DNA of 64,000 nt. Origin: an uncultured Paracoccaceae bacterium (GTDB lineage Bacteria > Pseudomonadota > Alphaproteobacteria > Rhodobacterales > Rhodobacteraceae). The notes beneath the pieces were generated by a model. It was not told the origin of the DNA, made no database searches, and saw only the letters and a program-made list of their open reading frames with translations. Below, piece after piece: positions 1-8,249 of the stretch (within the stretch, counting starts at the first letter, position 1; every line of letters starts with the position of its first letter). The position numbers and the translations under genes were made by a program. Where the stretch lies: assembly GCA_947493335.1 (NCBI GenBank), contig CANLQO010000002.1, positions 884,993 through 948,992 of the forward strand, written 5' to 3'.

Positions 1-317
1 CGAAAGTCAAAGCCTCCACAAGCGCGCGTGTCGCATTCAAAGACAACGCTATATCCCGCGTTTCCAAGCTGTTCGCGCAATGGCCGCAGCAGTTGCAATG
101 AACTCAGGCCAGTTGCATCAATCCGCCAGGCCTGTTGAGTCATGTCGCCTTCGATACGTTGGGTTGGCAATGACCCGTCCGCCCAAGGTGCTATCGGAAG
201 TTCGTAACTGGTCTCAACCGTGGATACTTCCGCCGCCAATTGGGCATTGGCTGGGAACGACAAATCCTGCGCGGCGACCGGCCCCGCGCAAAAGAGACAC
301 GTCAGAAATCGGATCAT
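1..317 (-). CDS. Secreted OmpA-like envelope protein, N-terminal part (runs off window)
   Basis: Only the first 105 codons are present and the gene continues past the left edge. Translation from the ATG at 317-315 starts MIRFLTCLFCAGPVAAQDLS, a typical Sec signal peptide with cleavage near AQ-D. The visible end carries FECDTRACGGFDF. I associate this Cys-Gly-Gly-Phe-Asp-Phe signature with the N-terminal domain of roseobacter OmpA-family proteins, but the OmpA peptidoglycan-binding domain itself would lie outside the window, so the family is inferred. The ATG overlaps the stop of the upstream AhpD-like gene (ATGA at 314-317), so it is the last visible gene of a four-gene minus-strand operon. 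Confidence 0.6.
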   Translation of the reverse strand, partial: MIRFLTCLFCAGPVAAQDLSFPANAQLAAEVSTVETSYELPIAPWADGSLPTQRIEGDMTQQAWRIDATGLSSLQLLRPLREQLGNAGYSVVFECDTRACGGFDF

Positions 318-880
318 CGCGCCTGTGCGTGGTAGGCGTCGTTCGGGCGCATGTCCGTTGCAGAGGCGACGCGATTGGACATGTTGAAGAATGCTGCAAC
401 GCTCGCAATGTCCCAGATGTCGCGGTCTGAAAATCCGACATCGCGAAGGGCCTGGCGGTCGGCCTCGACCACCTCAGCGCTTGCTTTGGTGATCTTCTCT
501 GCGAATAGGCACATTGCGCTTTGGCGGGCATCCAGTCGGGCTGCGCGCCAGTTCATCACCAGTGCTTCCCCTAGCATCGGGTCGCCTGACAACGCTCGCA
601 CAGCGGCACCATGTGCAGTCAGGCAATAATAGCATTTGTTGATGGATGAGACGACGACCGCGATCATCTCACGTTCAAGCTTGGACAGGTTGCTGTCGCC
701 AAGCATCAGGTCGTTGTACATGGCAGTGAAGCTGTTGAGCTTGTCGACGTCAAAGGCATAGGCCTGCAAGACATTGGGAATTATCCCCAATTTGTCCTGA
801 CACACATCAAAGTATTTTTGCGTCTCAGGCGGAAGTGGGTCCACCATTGGAAGATCAAGGGCGGTGGGGCGGTCGTTCAC
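314..880 (-). CDS. Peroxidase-related AhpD-like protein (carboxymuconolactone decarboxylase fold)
   Basis: 188 residues. The AhpD-type active site is visible as CYYCLTAHG in the middle of the protein, with the CxxC pair and the downstream His of the family, preceded by the usual acidic helix LEREMIAVVV. AhpD-like proteins are alkylhydroperoxidase or thiol-disulfide type enzymes and give antioxidant protection in the cytoplasm. I chose the GTG start at 880-878 because it overlaps the stop of the upstream acetyltransferase (GTGA), giving VNDRPTALDLPMVDP. An ATG 12 codons further in is the alternative. Longer in-frame readings upstream run through the acetyltransferase gene and are not credible. 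The physiological substrate cannot be told. Confidence 0.8.
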   Translation of the reverse strand: MNDRPTALDLPMVDPLPPETQKYFDVCQDKLGIIPNVLQAYAFDVDKLNSFTAMYNDLMLGDSNLSKLEREMIAVVVSSINKCYYCLTAHGAAVRALSGDPMLGEALVMNWRAARLDARQSAMCLFAEKITKASAEVVEADRQALRDVGFSDRDIWDIASVAAFFNMSNRVASATDMRPNDAYHAQAR

Positions 881-1614
881 GGATGCAGTCCTTTGGCTAG
901 CGTGCGATAGTGATAGCCGCCCACGCGCGTCATCCCAAGCGAAGAATAAAGTGCGTTTGCCGCCGTATTGGCAGCGGTCGTGACAAGAGCAATGTGATCG
1001 CAGCCCTGTTCCATCGCCCAAAAGGCAGCCGCGCGGGTCAGGTGGCGCGCCAATCCCTTGTTGCGAAAGGGGCGCGCGACTTCGAGCGCGTGGATCATCG
1101 CGCACCTTTCGTGACAGCCCACAAAAACAGTTGCGGCGGGCTTGTCGTCGATCCGACCCAGAAAGGTGGTTTTGGGCATCGGCGCGCGGTCCATCACGGC
1201 CAGTCGCCCATCGCCAATCCCGCCAGTTGCCCAAATGTCGCGCTGCACGGCGAGTGGGGGCCAGACGGTAAAGGCAGTCACAGGTGGGGGTCGCATCGTC
1301 GCGACGTCAGACACTGGGGCGACATAGATGACCGAAGGATCTTTAATGACGTAGCCCGCCGTTTCCAGCATCGCGTCAAGCGTGTCTTCGCCTTCGCGCA
1401 CCATGAAGAGCGGAGTTTGCCACAGATCGCGCATCGCCCTGTCAGCCGTGACAATATCGTCAGGCGAGATCGGTTGATGCGCTGTGGCTGCGCTGACCCT
1501 GCTGCCGCCCCCCTTGCCCGTGCGGATCATCCATGGCCCGACTTGCTGGGTCTGGGCAGCGGGCCATGTCGCAGCAACAACATCATAAAGTGTGTGGATA
1601 TCAGGCAGTGTCAT
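877..1614 (-). CDS. GNAT family N-acetyltransferase
   Basis: 245 residues. The C-terminal half has the GNAT acetyl-CoA site, seen in ALEVARPFRNKGLARHLTRA (the V..xxRxxGhA pattern), followed by a C-terminal NTAANALYSSLGM block typical of motif B. The N-terminal half is a poorly conserved GNAT-like domain, so it may be a tandem GNAT protein. It should transfer an acetyl group from acetyl-CoA to an unknown amine. Its ATG overlaps the stop of the CinA-like gene (ATGA at 1611-1614) and its stop overlaps the AhpD-like start, so it is the second gene of a translationally coupled operon. The substrate is unknown. Confidence 0.75.
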   Translation of the reverse strand: MTLPDIHTLYDVVAATWPAAQTQQVGPWMIRTGKGGGSRVSAATAHQPISPDDIVTADRAMRDLWQTPLFMVREGEDTLDAMLETAGYVIKDPSVIYVAPVSDVATMRPPPVTAFTVWPPLAVQRDIWATGGIGDGRLAVMDRAPMPKTTFLGRIDDKPAATVFVGCHERCAMIHALEVARPFRNKGLARHLTRAAAFWAMEQGCDHIALVTTAANTAANALYSSLGMTRVGGYHYRTLAKGLHP

Positions 1615-2333
1615 GCGTTGAAAGCAGCCCTGACTTCCGCCCCGGCGGCCTCAAGCATGGCGCTATCCTGACCGCGCAACACGATGTTTGCGCCGTAGAC
1701 GCCATTTTGCTGGAACGGGTAAGATCCGACCGAGACGTTTGGATATCGCGCATCAATATCGCCCAATGGACCGGCAATATCGCCTTCGCCTCGCAATACG
1801 CGAATAGAAATGGATTGCAGCGGTACACCGCCTTGCAAACCGGCCATGACGCTTGCGACCATCGCGCGGAACACCGCAGGCACCCCGGCCATTACATGGA
1901 CGTTGTGCAGCGTGAAACCGGGGGCCGTGCTGACGGGGTTGTCGATCAACGTTGCGCTTTCGGGAATGCGTGCCATGCGCAGGCGCGCAGCATTCAAGTC
2001 CTGCCCGGATCGATCATAGTGGGCCTGCAGCAGGGCGCGCGCATCGTCGCGCACATCAATCGGCACATCAAAGACCGCCGCGATGCAGTCAGCGGTGATA
2101 TCATCATGTGTCGGCCCAATGCCACCGGAGGTGAAAACATGGTCATACGCCTTGGACAGTGTCCGCACCGCCACAATGATCGCTGGTGCATCGTCGCTGA
2201 CGATCCGCACTTCTTTCAGGTCTACCCCTGCCTCGGTCAGGACGCCCGCCAGATGATGCATATTTGCATCCCGCGTCCGGCCTGACAAAATTTCGTCGCC
2301 AATCACACACATCGCGGCGGTGGGGTTGGTCAT
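1611..2333 (-). CDS. CinA-like molybdopterin-binding (MoaB/Mog fold) protein
   Basis: 240 residues. The start MTNPTAAMCVIGDEILSG matches the N-terminal domain of CinA (competence/damage-inducible protein), and the MoCF-binding signature is visible as FTSGGIGPTHDD. Full CinA proteins are about 410 residues with a C-terminal amidase domain. Here only the MoaB-like domain is present, as in many alphaproteobacterial paralogues. Such domains bind molybdopterin or act on NMN/ADP-ribose-type pyrophosphates, and which applies here is open. I prefer the ATG at 2333 over an upstream extension because homology begins there. It is the first gene of the minus-strand operon and is divergent from sfsA. Confidence 0.8.
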   Translation of the reverse strand: MTNPTAAMCVIGDEILSGRTRDANMHHLAGVLTEAGVDLKEVRIVSDDAPAIIVAVRTLSKAYDHVFTSGGIGPTHDDITADCIAAVFDVPIDVRDDARALLQAHYDRSGQDLNAARLRMARIPESATLIDNPVSTAPGFTLHNVHVMAGVPAVFRAMVASVMAGLQGGVPLQSISIRVLRGEGDIAGPLGDIDARYPNVSVGSYPFQQNGVYGANIVLRGQDSAMLEAAGAEVRAAFNA

Positions 2334-2375
2334 TTGGGTTCTCCTGTCACTTCGGTCTCTGGTATAGCGCGGGAT

Positions 2376-3077
2376 ATGGACTTTGCCAGACCCCTCATCC
2401 CCGCCCGACTGATCCGCCGCTACAAACGCTTTCTGGCCGATGTGACGCTGGATGACGGGCGAGAAGTGACGGCCCATTGCGCCAACCCCGGCAGCATGAT
2501 GGGGCTGGCCGCGCCCGGCACCAAGGTCTGGCTGGAACCCAATGATGACCCCAAGAAAAAGCTCAAATTTGGCTGGCGTCTGGTTGATCATGAAAACGGA
2601 CATTTCACCGGCGTCGACACGAGCCTGCCCAATCGCGTGCTCAAAGCCGCGTTAATGGCCAATGAGGTGCCGGGGTTGTCGGGATATGATCTGGTGCGGC
2701 CAGAGGTGAAATACGGCGAGAATTCTCGCATTGATTTCTTACTGACCGGTGGCGGGCCAGATATCTACGTAGAGGTCAAAAGCGTCACGCTTTGCCGTCA
2801 TGCGGGCTTGGCAGAATTTCCGGATAGTGTGACCGCCCGAGGAGCCAAACACCTGACAGAGCTCGCAGGTGTTGCGGCGGCGGGACATCGCGCCGTGATG
2901 TTGTATTTGGTGCAACGCACCGATTGTGAAGCGCTGACGCTCGCCGTTGATCTTGATCCCGGCTACGCAGCGGCTTTCAAAGCCGCGAGCGGGGTCGACG
3001 TGATCGCGCTGGGATGCAACATTTCCCCCAAGGGTATCAGTCTTGCGGATCCGATCCCGTTCACTTCGCCCCAATGA
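2376..3077 (+). CDS. sfsA: DNA/RNA nuclease SfsA (sugar fermentation stimulation protein)
   Basis: 233 residues from the ATG at 2376 (MDFARPLIPARLIRRYKRF), the usual SfsA start. An in-frame start 42 bases upstream is less likely because homology begins at MDFARP. The N-terminal OB-like part contains TAHCANPGSM. The C-terminal nuclease-like core has RIDFLL and the D-ExK pair in IYVEVKSVTL, the PD-(D/E)xK arrangement recognised in SfsA. The E. coli protein was described as a DNA-binding regulator of maltose genes and the fold suggests nuclease activity, so the cellular role is not settled. The gene is divergent from the CinA-like gene and upstream of map. Confidence 0.9.
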   Translation: MDFARPLIPARLIRRYKRFLADVTLDDGREVTAHCANPGSMMGLAAPGTKVWLEPNDDPKKKLKFGWRLVDHENGHFTGVDTSLPNRVLKAALMANEVPGLSGYDLVRPEVKYGENSRIDFLLTGGGPDIYVEVKSVTLCRHAGLAEFPDSVTARGAKHLTELAGVAAAGHRAVMLYLVQRTDCEALTLAVDLDPGYAAAFKAASGVDVIALGCNISPKGISLADPIPFTSPQ

Positions 3078-3137
3078 CCCTCTGGCACCGAAGCGCAGGA
3101 TCACCTATGTGGGCAATAAGTGACGAAGGGTAGCGAC

Positions 3138-3947
3138 GTGAACACGAATACCAGCAGACTGACCAAAGATGGGATCCGCCTTTATGAGCCGGGCGACTTT
3201 GCTGGCATGCACAAGGCAGGGCGTTTGGCTGCGCAAATCCTTGACGACATTGCCGAACATGTCTTTCCCGGGCAGACCACGGGCGCGCTTGATCAGTTGA
3301 TCACTGATTGGGTTGATGCCGCTGGTGCGACCTCTGCCACGATCGGCTATAAGGGGTATCAGCACGCAAGCTGCATTTCGGTCAATCACGTCGTCTGCCA
3401 CGGCATTCCGGGCGACAAGGTGCTGAAGGATGGGGACATCCTGAACATCGACGTCACGGTGATTGTCGACGGTTGGTTCGGTGACACAAGCAGGATGTAT
3501 GTGGCTGGCAATCTTAGCCGCAAGGCAGAACGCCTTATTCAAGTGACACATGATGCGTTGATGAAGGGGATCGAGGCCGCCCGTCCCGGGAACACCTTCG
3601 GTGATATTGGTCATGCGATCCAAGTCTATGCCGAAAGCCACCGCATGTCAGTCGTGCGCGATTTCTGCGGCCACGGTCTGGGACTTGTCTTTCACGCGCC
3701 GCCCAATGTCTTGCACTACGGTCGGCCCGGGACAGGTGCCGTACTGGAGGAAGGCATGTTCTTTACCATCGAGCCCATGATCAACCTCGGGCGTCCTGAA
3801 ACCAAGGTTCTGGCCGATGACTGGACCGCTGTGACACGCGACAAATCCTTGTCCGCGCAGTTCGAACATTCAATCGGCATCTCGGCGCAAGGCGCTGATA
3901 TCTTTACGCTTTCACCGTCCGAACGCTTCCACCCAACCTTCGGTTAG
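3138..3947 (+). CDS. map: Type I methionine aminopeptidase
   Basis: 269 residues. Removes the N-terminal Met from nascent proteins in the cytoplasm after deformylation. The five metal ligands of the family are visible in order: Asp in LNIDVT, Asp in GDTSRMY, His in FCGHGLG, Glu in FTIEPM and Glu in FEHSIG. I chose the GTG at 3138, which has a GAAGGG ribosome site (3124-3129) at 8-base spacing. A GTG 18 bases upstream in the same frame lacks a clear site. The N-terminal extension before the catalytic domain is of normal length for Rhodobacteraceae. The gene stands alone after sfsA, with a terminator-like hairpin about 240 bases downstream. Confidence 0.93.
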   Translation: MNTNTSRLTKDGIRLYEPGDFAGMHKAGRLAAQILDDIAEHVFPGQTTGALDQLITDWVDAAGATSATIGYKGYQHASCISVNHVVCHGIPGDKVLKDGDILNIDVTVIVDGWFGDTSRMYVAGNLSRKAERLIQVTHDALMKGIEAARPGNTFGDIGHAIQVYAESHRMSVVRDFCGHGLGLVFHAPPNVLHYGRPGTGAVLEEGMFFTIEPMINLGRPETKVLADDWTAVTRDKSLSAQFEHSIGISAQGADIFTLSPSERFHPTFG

Positions 3948-4101
3948 GCCGTCCGGAGGGAATTTCCGGCGGCAATTCCCCTCTTGCGAATGACTTGCAA
4001 CTGGCCCCGAGCTGAATATCTCTTCCCTGTAACGAGCGAAGACGCTGGGCGCCCGTGGGGGTCAAGCATTTCAAAGAGTAGCGGCCAAATAGTCGTCATG
4101 G

Positions 4102-4120
4102 CATGCGCTTCGAGCGCATG
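4102..4120. other. Perfect hairpin, with a competing longer pairing
   Basis: CATGCGCT, loop TCG, AGCGCATG gives an 8-bp perfect stem with a 3-base loop. The outer arms GTCGTCATG (4092-4100) and CATGACGAC (4117-4125) could form an alternative longer-range stem that uses the same right-hand bases. It sits in the 233-base gap between map and the small minus-strand ORF, with no T-run, so a simple terminator is unlikely. Confidence 0.5.
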
Positions 4121-4180
4121 ACGACGCGGGCCAACATAGTGTCGCGTAGATGGTTCAAGGGGTGGGTAACGAGTGCCTTG

Positions 4181-4381
4181 TTAAAGGGGGCCGCGATCAT
4201 CGCGGTCCTTTTCATTTTGGCGGTCGAGGCGTTTAAGCAGCAGGGAAAGCACCGTTTCTCCACCTAAGGGCGTGACACAATCACCGATCAAGACAGGTGC
4301 GCCGAACGGGACGGGCGCAGGCCGCGACACCTCTTCCTTTTGGGGTGTGACCCATGGTCCGTGATAACTGGCATCCGTCAT
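4181..4381 (-). CDS. Small hypothetical protein following the HAD gene
   Basis: 66 residues, hydrophilic, with no family recognised. It begins 9 bases after the stop of the HAD phosphatase gene and so could be the last gene of the minus-strand rsmD operon. The central segment (APVPFGAPVLIGD) is mildly hydrophobic and the C-terminal third is highly charged (RLDRQNEKDRDD). Oddly, the last codons coincide with a terminator-like hairpin at 4188-4208, so the C-terminus is encoded by palindromic DNA. It could be a real short gene or a chance ORF. Position and spacing favour a gene, but no homology could be used to confirm it. Confidence 0.45.
   Translation of the reverse strand: MTDASYHGPWVTPQKEEVSRPAPVPFGAPVLIGDCVTPLGGETVLSLLLKRLDRQNEKDRDDRGPL
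4188..4212 (+). terminator. Intrinsic terminator-like hairpin downstream of map
   Basis: GGGCCGCG, loop ATCAT, CGCGGTCC (one G-T wobble) followed by TTTT and a further CATTTT on the plus strand. It could end the map transcript about 240 bases after the stop codon. It lies inside the 3' end of the small minus-strand ORF. Confidence 0.5.
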
Positions 4382-4390
4382 ACCGATAGC

Positions 4391-5041
4391 CTAGCTGCGG
4401 TCAGCCAGCCCGATCAACCCCGGTACCTGTGACATCTGGGTGAAGCCGGTGACATCGCCCGTGGCGCGCGACAGACCACCGTCGGCCACATATGCGAGCG
4501 CGCGAACGCCTGCAGCACGTGCCGCATTCCAACCGGCGGGCATGTCGTCGATCATCACCGTTTGCGCCGGCGTCACCCCGGCCATCCGCATGGCGTGCAG
4601 CAGCATATCCGGTTTTGGTTTAGGTGCATGGTCTTCGCGACTGTAGATCCGGCCCTGCAATCGTTGCCACAACCCCGATGGTCCAAGCGATATCCGCATT
4701 TTCTGCATGGGCCCGTTCGAAGCGACGGCCACCGCAATGCCCTGACGCTCTAATTGGTCCAAAAGGTCCATCACGCCGGGAATGACTGGGACGCCTTCGC
4801 GCAGCGCATCAAAGACTTCGGCATAGATGTGATCCAGCCAATCGTCTGGCAGGTTCGCGCCTTTCTTTCGCGCGGTCTCGATCACGCCTTGCATCGTGCC
4901 TCCGGCAAAGAGCCTGTGAACCTCTGAAGGCGCGATTGGAAGGCCGTGCGACGTCAGGTTTTCAGCCAGCACCTTGTCGGTCGTAGGCTCTGTGTCGACA
5001 AGCACACCGTCACAATCAAATATCACCAGCTTCGGCGTCAT
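4391..5041 (-). CDS. HAD superfamily hydrolase (phosphoglycolate phosphatase-like)
   Basis: 216 residues. All four HAD motifs are visible: nucleophile motif FDCDGVLVDTEP at the N-terminus, the Ser/Thr motif in VAVASNGP, Lys in DHAPKPKPDM, and the acidic motif in MIDDMPAG. The cap after DTEP is of subfamily I type, as in phosphoglycolate phosphatase and beta-phosphoglucomutase. It should hydrolyse a phosphomonoester of unknown identity in the cytoplasm. The ATG at 5041 overlaps the stop of rsmD (ATGA at 5038-5041), so an upstream-extended reading through rsmD is not the real gene. It is part of the ferredoxin reductase - rsmD - HAD operon. Confidence 0.85.
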   Translation of the reverse strand: MTPKLVIFDCDGVLVDTEPTTDKVLAENLTSHGLPIAPSEVHRLFAGGTMQGVIETARKKGANLPDDWLDHIYAEVFDALREGVPVIPGVMDLLDQLERQGIAVAVASNGPMQKMRISLGPSGLWQRLQGRIYSREDHAPKPKPDMLLHAMRMAGVTPAQTVMIDDMPAGWNAARAAGVRALAYVADGGLSRATGDVTGFTQMSQVPGLIGLADRS

Positions 5042-5592
5042 GTCGCGGCACGCAGGAATGTCACAAAGCTGTCGCCATAGCGCCGCTGATCCATCGCCTG
5101 ATATCCGGGCGGAGCCAGCTGCGGTGCGGATTCCTCCCAAACAATCAAGGCACTTGGAGCTATCCATTCCCTTGCTGCGAGAAGCGCCTTGGTACCAAGC
5201 CCCTGCCCGTAGGGCGGGTCGAGAAACACCAGATCGCAGGGGGTGCCGGGGTCCGGCAACGCGTGCGCCGACCCGGCAATGACTGTGCAATCACCTGCGC
5301 GGCGCAGCTTTGAGATGTTGGCATGGATCAGTTTTTGCGCGGCCTTGCCATTGTCGACAAAGGTGACGTGGGCGGCACCGCGCGACAACGCCTCTAACCC
5401 CAGCGCACCGGTACCTGCAAAAAGATCAAGCACATGTGCGTCGCGGATCGGATCCCCAAACCGGCCGCCTTGCAGGACATTGAACAGACTTTCCCGCACC
5501 CGGTCAGTGGTGGGGCGCAAATGGGACGCCGCATCGCCTTTGCCCACCGGCGTGAGCGCCGTGCCGCGATGTGTTCCGGCAATAATCCTCAC
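5038..5592 (-). CDS. rsmD: 16S rRNA (guanine(966)-N(2))-methyltransferase RsmD
   Basis: 184 residues. It methylates G966 of 16S rRNA in the assembled 30S subunit using S-adenosylmethionine. Visible are the RsmD start MRIIAGTHRG, the LRPTTDRVRESLFN block, the SAM-binding loop DLFAGTGALGLEALSRGA and the catalytic DPPY in FLDPPYGQ. Length is normal for the family (about 185-200). Its ATG overlaps the stop of the FAD reductase gene (ATGA at 5589-5592) and its stop overlaps the HAD start. Identification is secure from the combination of motifs. Confidence 0.93.
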   Translation of the reverse strand: MRIIAGTHRGTALTPVGKGDAASHLRPTTDRVRESLFNVLQGGRFGDPIRDAHVLDLFAGTGALGLEALSRGAAHVTFVDNGKAAQKLIHANISKLRRAGDCTVIAGSAHALPDPGTPCDLVFLDPPYGQGLGTKALLAAREWIAPSALIVWEESAPQLAPPGYQAMDQRRYGDSFVTFLRAAT

Positions 5593-6803
5593 GCGCGTAG
5601 CAAGGCCTTCATGTCTGTGGCGGCGTCCGCGATGATCGACGGAGAGGGCGATTTACCGGCCTCGATCAGTCGCTTGCCGACCATGTAATTGCGGGGGTCA
5701 TTCATCGCATCCACCGCGATAAGCTGATCGTTTTTGTAGTACCAATGGCTTTGGCTGCCGTCGGTGTCACCTTTGCGAACAACAACATCGGTATAGCCGA
5801 TGTTCAGACCGGCAATCTGCAACTTGCAATCATATTGATCTGACCAGAACCACGGCTTGGGCGTATAGGCCACGTCGCGCCCTAGGATGTTCAGAGCAGC
5901 ATTTTCTGCTTGGTCAATCGCGTTCCCAACGCTTTCGACCCGGACCCGTTGACCGTTAAAAAGACAAGATGCGCAGTCGCCTGCAGCCCAGACATATGGA
6001 TCAGAAGTCCGGCTGTGTTCATCACAGGCAATGCCATTGTCGATTGTCAGCCCGGCCGCTTCGGCCAACGTCGTGGCGGGGTTGATCCCAACGCCAACGA
6101 CAGCAAAATCCAGATCCAGAACCGTGCCATCTGACAACTCTGCACCGGTTAGCCTGTCCGTTCCGATCAAACGGTTCAGTCCGACACCTTCGCGAATGTC
6201 GACGCCATGGGTGCCATGAAGCTTGCGAAAATAGGCCGAGGTTTCGGGCGCGGCAACCCGTTGCAAGATGCGGTCGGCCATTTCAACCAGCGTGACGTTC
6301 ACACCGCGTTTGGCCGCGACGGCAGCAGCTTCAAGCCCGATATATCCGCCGCCGATGATCAATGCGCGTGCGCCGTTGCGAAAGGCAGGGGCCATCGCAT
6401 CCGCATCAGCCAGATCGCGCACGGTAAAGACGTTGTCCAAGGTCCCACCGATGCTTGCTGGCAGGGTGCGCGGGTGCGCCCCGGTGGTCAGTGCCAATGC
6501 GTCGTATGTCAGCACGCTCTTGTCGTTCAGGGTGATCTGCCTGTTTGCCGGGTCGATTGCCACGACGCGGGTATCAAGGCGCAGGTCGATGTTTTGTTCT
6601 GCATAAAAGCTTTCTGGCCGCAGATAGAGCCTCTCTTCGGTCATCTCGCCCAAAAGGTAGGCTTTGGACAATGGCGGACGTTGATAAGGCGGTCCGGTTT
6701 CACCGCCGATCAAGGTGATCTGCCCTTCAAATCCTTCCGAGCGCAGTTTGGCGACAAGGCTTGCCCCAGCCTGTCCGGCACCAATGACGACGACATGTTT
6801 CAT
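5589..6803 (-). CDS. FAD-dependent ferredoxin/rubredoxin reductase
   Basis: 404 residues. Two Rossmann dinucleotide folds are visible: the FAD-binding VVIGAGQAGASL at the N-terminus and the NAD(P)H-binding IIGGGYIGLEAA near residues 150-160. PPYQRPPLSKAYL is the conserved FAD-contact segment of the putidaredoxin/rubredoxin reductase group, and a C-terminal reductase domain with WFWSDQYD follows. It should pass electrons from NAD(P)H to a [2Fe-2S] ferredoxin serving a P450 or dioxygenase, but no partner ferredoxin or oxygenase is adjacent, so the physiological acceptor is unknown. First gene of the operon with rsmD and HAD, divergent from the peroxiredoxin gene. Confidence 0.9.
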   Translation of the reverse strand: MKHVVVIGAGQAGASLVAKLRSEGFEGQITLIGGETGPPYQRPPLSKAYLLGEMTEERLYLRPESFYAEQNIDLRLDTRVVAIDPANRQITLNDKSVLTYDALALTTGAHPRTLPASIGGTLDNVFTVRDLADADAMAPAFRNGARALIIGGGYIGLEAAAVAAKRGVNVTLVEMADRILQRVAAPETSAYFRKLHGTHGVDIREGVGLNRLIGTDRLTGAELSDGTVLDLDFAVVGVGINPATTLAEAAGLTIDNGIACDEHSRTSDPYVWAAGDCASCLFNGQRVRVESVGNAIDQAENAALNILGRDVAYTPKPWFWSDQYDCKLQIAGLNIGYTDVVVRKGDTDGSQSHWYYKNDQLIAVDAMNDPRNYMVGKRLIEAGKSPSPSIIADAATDMKALLRA

Positions 6804-6878
6804 AGCGGCTTTCCCTTACCTTCGCGGACCCTATATGGCTGAGGGATGATGATGCAAATGTCTAAAAGGAACTGCGAC

Positions 6879-7367
6879 ATGACGATCTCTACAGGCGACA
6901 CATTGCCCGACGCAACCGTACTTGTGATGGGGGAAAACGGGCCAGAGCCTGTGAAGATGGCTGAGAAGCTGAAAGGTCGCAACGTCGTGATCTTTGGCCT
7001 GCCCGGCGCGTTCACTGGCACATGCACCACAGCCCATCTGCCCAGCTTTATGCGGACCCGCGAACAGTTTGCGGCCAAAGGCGTGGACGAGGTCATCTGC
7101 ATCGCAGTTAACGACCCCTTCGTGATGCAAGCCTGGGCAGATGCAACCGGCGCAGAAGAGGCTGGCGTGACCTTGCTGGGTGACGCCGAAAGCAACTTCA
7201 CCAAGGCAATTGGCATGAACTTTTCGGCCAGCCCGGTGGGCTTTGTCGAACGTTCAGCACGGTATTCCTTGTATGCCGAAGACGGCGTCGTGAAAGTCTT
7301 CAACTCTGGCGACAAACCCGGCGAATGCGAAATTTCTGCGGGCGAGACCCTGCTGGCGCAAATCTGA
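6879..7367 (+). CDS. Peroxiredoxin (Prx5 type)
   Basis: 162 residues. Reduces hydroperoxides with a peroxidatic cysteine, seen in PGAFTGTCTTAHLPSF, the Prx5 version of the PxxxTxxC motif. The downstream Arg of the active site is in FVERSARYSLY. I chose the ATG at 6879 with an AAAGGA ribosome site at 8-base spacing, giving MTISTGDTLPDATV, the usual family start. Earlier in-frame ATGs add a nonhomologous leader. No glutaredoxin domain is fused. The gene is alone, divergent from the ferredoxin reductase, and ends at a bidirectional hairpin shared with mscS. Confidence 0.92.
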   Translation: MTISTGDTLPDATVLVMGENGPEPVKMAEKLKGRNVVIFGLPGAFTGTCTTAHLPSFMRTREQFAAKGVDEVICIAVNDPFVMQAWADATGAEEAGVTLLGDAESNFTKAIGMNFSASPVGFVERSARYSLYAEDGVVKVFNSGDKPGECEISAGETLLAQI

Positions 7368-7371
7368 AATC

Positions 7372-7399
7372 AACGGGCCGGAGCACGCTCAGGCCCGTT
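7372..7399. terminator. Bidirectional terminator-like hairpin between converging genes
   Basis: AACGGGCC (7372-7379) and GGCCCGTT (7392-7399) are perfect 8-base arms around a 12-base loop, between the stops of the peroxiredoxin and MscS genes. The right arm overlaps the mscS stop codon. T-runs on either side are weak, so efficiency is uncertain. Confidence 0.55.
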
Positions 7400-8249
7400 A
7401 TCCTTCTGCATTGATGTTGACGATGGTGCGGGTCGGGAAGGGGATGTCGACCCCGGCCTTATCAAGCGCTTCTTTGACTTGCCGTTTCATGTCGGCCTGA
7501 TAGGCGAAATAGTCGCCACGCTTGCACCAGACGCGCACCAGAAAATCAACCGAACTGGTGTTGAGGTTGTTGACCTGAATGAACGGTTCGGGATTTTTCA
7601 GGCTGCGTGGATCGGCCATGATGGTGTCATGGATCACCTGTTCGGCGGTTGCCAAATCTGCCCCGTAGCCCACGCCGAATGTCCATTCGGCGCGCCGCGT
7701 ATCATAGACGGAATAGTTGGTGATCGTGTTGCCCCAAACCTGCGCGTTGGGGATGATGATCTGCACGTTGTCGATGCTTGCCAGCTCTGTAAAGTTCAGT
7801 GTGATGTCCTTCACCGTGCCCATTTGTCCGTTCACATCGACGAAATCGCCCAGTTTGATCGGGCGAAAGAAGATGATCATCACACCCGCTGCAACGTTTG
7901 AAAGCGTGCCTTGCAACGCCAGACCAATCGCGAGACCGGCAGCACCGATGACAGCGACGATAGAGGTCGTCTGTATCCCAAAGGTGTTGAGCACAAACAG
8001 GAGCGCAAAGCCGAACACGACATACCGCGCGATGTTGCCCAAAAAGTTGAACAAAGTCGGATCGAGGTGGTCGTGCTTTTCGCCAAGGCCCCGGATACGG
8101 CGCGATATCCAACCGGCCACCACGAAGCCAAGGAAAAGGATCGCAATCGCCGCCAGCACATTGCCTAGCACTGCGACCAAAAAGTCCAATGTCATAAGGT
8201 CCATGATCGATTTGCCGTCGATCAGTGGCGTATTCAGTATTCTGTCCAT
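7398..8249 (-). CDS. mscS: Small-conductance mechanosensitive channel, MscS family
   Basis: 283 residues, the length of simple three-helix MscS. Three membrane segments are visible: about residues 22-45, 67-87 and the pore helix. The pore helix is Gly/Ala rich (VAVIGAAGLAIGLALQGTLSNVAAG), followed by the beta-domain start FFRPIKLGDFVDVNG. It opens under membrane tension to release osmolytes after hypo-osmotic shock, and sits in the inner membrane. The ATG at 8249 overlaps the phhB stop (TGATG), so it is translated after phhB. A TTG one codon upstream is unlikely. Marine context fits osmotic protection. Confidence 0.92.
   Translation of the reverse strand: MDRILNTPLIDGKSIMDLMTLDFLVAVLGNVLAAIAILFLGFVVAGWISRRIRGLGEKHDHLDPTLFNFLGNIARYVVFGFALLFVLNTFGIQTTSIVAVIGAAGLAIGLALQGTLSNVAAGVMIIFFRPIKLGDFVDVNGQMGTVKDITLNFTELASIDNVQIIIPNAQVWGNTITNYSVYDTRRAEWTFGVGYGADLATAEQVIHDTIMADPRSLKNPEPFIQVNNLNTSSVDFLVRVWCKRGDYFAYQADMKRQVKEALDKAGVDIPFPTRTIVNINAEG

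Noticed and set aside
15..430. Plus-strand ORF across the left edge
   Set aside because: It is opposite the signal-peptide-bearing OmpA-like gene and the AhpD-like gene and has no homology-like features.
881..1234. N-terminal extension of the AhpD-like gene
   Set aside because: It runs through the GNAT gene in another frame; the GTGA overlap and homology place the start at 880.
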